Assembly (NCBI GenBank): GCA_946405045.1
Contig: CAMJFV010000013.1
Span: forward strand, 1-16,933
Direction of reading: 5' to 3'
DNA length: 16,933 nt
From: an uncultured Bacteroidales bacterium
GTDB lineage: Bacteria; Bacteroidota; Bacteroidia; Bacteroidales; Paludibacteraceae
Of the stretch, positions 14,614 through 16,933 are shown piece after piece. A model generated the notes under the pieces. The model made no database searches. It had not been told where the DNA came from and saw nothing but the letters and a program-made list of their open reading frames with translations. Each line of letters opens with the position of its first letter. The first letter of the stretch is position 1. Made by a program: the position numbers and the translations under genes.

Positions 14614-16933
14614 ATGACAAAACACAAGAAAATGGATTATATCAATATTTCAAAAAGCATATTTTTCTCTCTTGCCATCTCATTTGTCGGATGTGCTTCT
14701 GATGGAGATAAAGGAATTCAGACAACAAATAAGGAAGAAGTCGCTTCTTCGGAAGAAGAAAAAAGTCAACAGACTTCCGATTATAATTCATATGGTGTAG
14801 ATACCCCAGAAAGAAATGAATCAGCTTTTTCTAGTGGATCGTTTGAGTGGAGTTTTGCCACAAGAGTAGAAGATTGCGCCGCACCAAATGGCACATATGG
14901 GTTATCCTTTAATTTGGACAGTCTATATAATAATCTGAACTACGATATGCCTATCCACAACTTTAGTTATGAAGAATTGCGTGTGCTCCGTAGCATTCCG
15001 TACGCAAAGCATGGGCATTGGTTTAAGGAGGGAGATCTGTATGAAAAATTCAACAATATAAATGAGTATATAAATACGATAAAACCTGTTGTGAAAAAAT
15101 ATGCTCAGGATAGTATTAAGGAGAAAAAAAGTGAATATTGGAAACTGTGGAAATCTGATTATCCAAAAACATATTCAAAAATCAAGCTGAATGCAGAGGA
15201 AGCATCTTTTGTCAAAAGAGTAGACAATGAGATTGCAGAACGCCTGAAAAACCGTTATGTCCAGAAAAATGGTTTGAAACTGCTTAATCTGGACCTTGCT
15301 GAAAACACTAATTATTTACGTGTTCCATGCCCTAATGCACTTGATTTGCTTCGCAAGAACAATTTCTGTATTTCGGAGACGAGAGCAGAGCAAATGTATA
15401 ATCCTTACGAATACTATCATGGATTGCCTCATTATATCACTACAGATCTTTACCTATCCGCTTATAACGCATATCTGGCATGGCAACTTCAAACTGTTGA
15501 AGAGAATGATATATATCCTCTGATATGTAATTTCATAAAGGAAATGCTTGATCAAAGTTTTAAAGAGTTGAATTCATGCAAAGACAACTCAATACGTCCA
15601 TTGGCTGAACATGCTGTTGTATATTATGCTATTGCAGACAAATTGGCTACTGGAAGCGATAACGAATTACCAGATAATTTACGAGACATCTATGAATTTG
15701 AAATAAATGCGATCAATTCTGAGTCGGACAAAGAATCTTCATTACTTAATATAAACATGCAGTATAGTTTGTTCAAACCACGTGGTTTCTACACTAGAAA
15801 TTCAAACACACAAAAGTATTTTAAGACGATGATGTGGTTGCAAAGTGCTAAGTACACAATTGCAAAGGATGAAAATATTATATATCCTCTTTTCTTGTCG
15901 TTGCAATATGAGAGATCAAATCCATCGTTAAAGAAGAAGATGGCAAAAGTAAACAACCTGCTTACTTTTTTGATTGGAGAGGTTGACAACTGTTCTATGA
16001 TGGATATTTCAAGTAAACTCGCTTCTAATTTTGGAATTAAATGTGACGCTGATCTTAAAGACTCTAACAAATTAGCTTCCGTAAGGGCTTACTTGGAGAA
16101 AGAAAACAGCAGATGCAATAGAATATTTAACAGGGTCGATGGAGGACCTGTCACTGAAGTTAATTTCATGCCACAACGTTATACTCCAGATGCGGAGGTG
16201 CTGATGTGGATGTGCGACATCGCACCTGAAAGCGACAGGCCTTTCCCCGATGGACTTGATGTGCTGACCGCATTCGGAAATACAGTTGCCGAAAATTTAT
16301 TGAACAATACTGATCCTGGAACAAAGAAATGGACAGACTATGCTTCTTCCAGCACAAAAATGAAGTCGAAATTCAAGAACTACCCTGATTTCAACAAGAC
16401 CATCTACAACAAAAATATAGAGGCCCTTGTCTCTTTGCAGAATAAAGGGACTAAACCAGACTACATGAAGACTGAGGCTTGGCAGATGAAAAATACAAAT
16501 ACAGCATTGGCATCGTGGGCAGAACTTAAACATACCACAATATTGTATGCTGAACAGCCTGGAGGTTGCGAAGGTGGTGAAGGTGGAGATATTATAAATA
16601 TGCCAGAACCTGATTGGTATTCGGACATCGTAGAACCGAACCTTGAATTTTGGGAGAAATCAATTGAATTAATCAACTTGACAAAAAAAGTTTTTAAGGA
16701 AAATGATGTCGACTCTGAATCTAGTTACAAGTGCAATTGGTTGCTTGAAAAAGCAGAAAAATATCTGGAAATAACAAAAAAGGAATTGGCTGGAGAACCT
16801 TTTTATGAAAACCTTGTTACTGGACCAGAATACGAATATTTCTTCAACTCATTAACTTTCAATGATGGAAGTCAAATCAGCAAAACAGATATCGCAAAGG
16901 TCGCAGACATTTACACAAGACAGATATTAAACG
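14614..16933 (+). CDS. YARHG and DUF3160 domain lipoprotein, 3' partial
   Basis: The frame runs without a stop from the ATG at 14614 to the window edge (773 complete codons). A second ATG at 14632 is also possible. The signal peptide has a lipobox-like FVG-Cys27, followed by an acidic Ser/Glu/Gln-rich linker (~30-65). Residues ~117-150 match the YARHG domain (FSYEELRVLRSIPYAKHGHW), a small extracellular module. The rest is DUF3160: GLPHYITTDLYLSAYNAYL near 270, RYTPDAEVL and RPFPDGLDVL in the middle, then YMKTEAWQMKNTNTALASWA with ELKHTTILYAEQ, and a MPEPDWYSDIVEPN segment. DUF3160 has no established biochemical role. By its anchor the protein is periplasmic or surface-exposed. It sits 3 bp after another lipoprotein gene and probably extends a little beyond the window. 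Confidence 0.85.
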   Translation, partial: MTKHKKMDYINISKSIFFSLAISFVGCASDGDKGIQTTNKEEVASSEEEKSQQTSDYNSYGVDTPERNESAFSSGSFEWSFATRVEDCAAPNGTYGLSFNLDSLYNNLNYDMPIHNFSYEELRVLRSIPYAKHGHWFKEGDLYEKFNNINEYINTIKPVVKKYAQDSIKEKKSEYWKLWKSDYPKTYSKIKLNAEEASFVKRVDNEIAERLKNRYVQKNGLKLLNLDLAENTNYLRVPCPNALDLLRKNNFCISETRAEQMYNPYEYYHGLPHYITTDLYLSAYNAYLAWQLQTVEENDIYPLICNFIKEMLDQSFKELNSCKDNSIRPLAEHAVVYYAIADKLATGSDNELPDNLRDIYEFEINAINSESDKESSLLNINMQYSLFKPRGFYTRNSNTQKYFKTMMWLQSAKYTIAKDENIIYPLFLSLQYERSNPSLKKKMAKVNNLLTFLIGEVDNCSMMDISSKLASNFGIKCDADLKDSNKLASVRAYLEKENSRCNRIFNRVDGGPVTEVNFMPQRYTPDAEVLMWMCDIAPESDRPFPDGLDVLTAFGNTVAENLLNNTDPGTKKWTDYASSSTKMKSKFKNYPDFNKTIYNKNIEALVSLQNKGTKPDYMKTEAWQMKNTNTALASWAELKHTTILYAEQPGGCEGGEGGDIINMPEPDWYSDIVEPNLEFWEKSIELINLTKKVFKENDVDSESSYKCNWLLEKAEKYLEITKKELAGEPFYENLVTGPEYEYFFNSLTFNDGSQISKTDIAKVADIYTRQILN

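Overview
The window looks like a chromosomal segment from a member of the Bacteroidota, most likely order Bacteroidales. The evidence is two kinds of type IX secretion system (T9SS) C-terminal sorting domain, several promoter elements of the Bacteroides TAnnTTTG (-7) type, weak Shine-Dalgarno signals and moderately low GC. All genes lie on the + strand. Genus or species cannot be fixed from the sequence alone. No RNA genes, insertion sequences, CRISPR arrays or phage genes were seen, and no gene-free stretch exceeds about 180 bases.

Layout. (1) 1-6406 is a secreted-protein block: a trypsin-like serine protease with a type A T9SS tail (5' end outside the window), a small exported protein of unknown function, and a 1351-residue repeat adhesin with a type B T9SS tail. 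(2) 6517-8369 is a tandem family of membrane-anchored, DjlA-like J-domain proteins: two intact copies and the first 16 codons of a third, broken copy. (3) 8477-11381 is a tightly packed run of four genes: N-carbamoylputrescine amidase, an outer-membrane beta-barrel protein with a long Lys/Glu-rich linker, and the LrgA/LrgB membrane pair. (4) 11507-13936 is a class A penicillin-binding protein with its own promoter, closed by a strong intrinsic terminator. (5) 14040-16933 is a new transcription unit with a good -33/-7 promoter. It encodes a lipoprotein with a calcium-loop-like DxDGDG motif and a large YARHG plus DUF3160 lipoprotein that runs off the right edge.

Most of the content concerns the cell envelope: surface proteases and adhesins exported by T9SS, a membrane co-chaperone pair, an outer-membrane protein, LrgAB, peptidoglycan synthesis and surface lipoproteins. 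The most notable points are the degenerating J-protein tandem array, which shows signs of recent sequence homogenisation, and the lipoprotein pair at the right edge, which combines YARHG and DUF3160 in one protein. No clear-cut new defence or mobile system was found.
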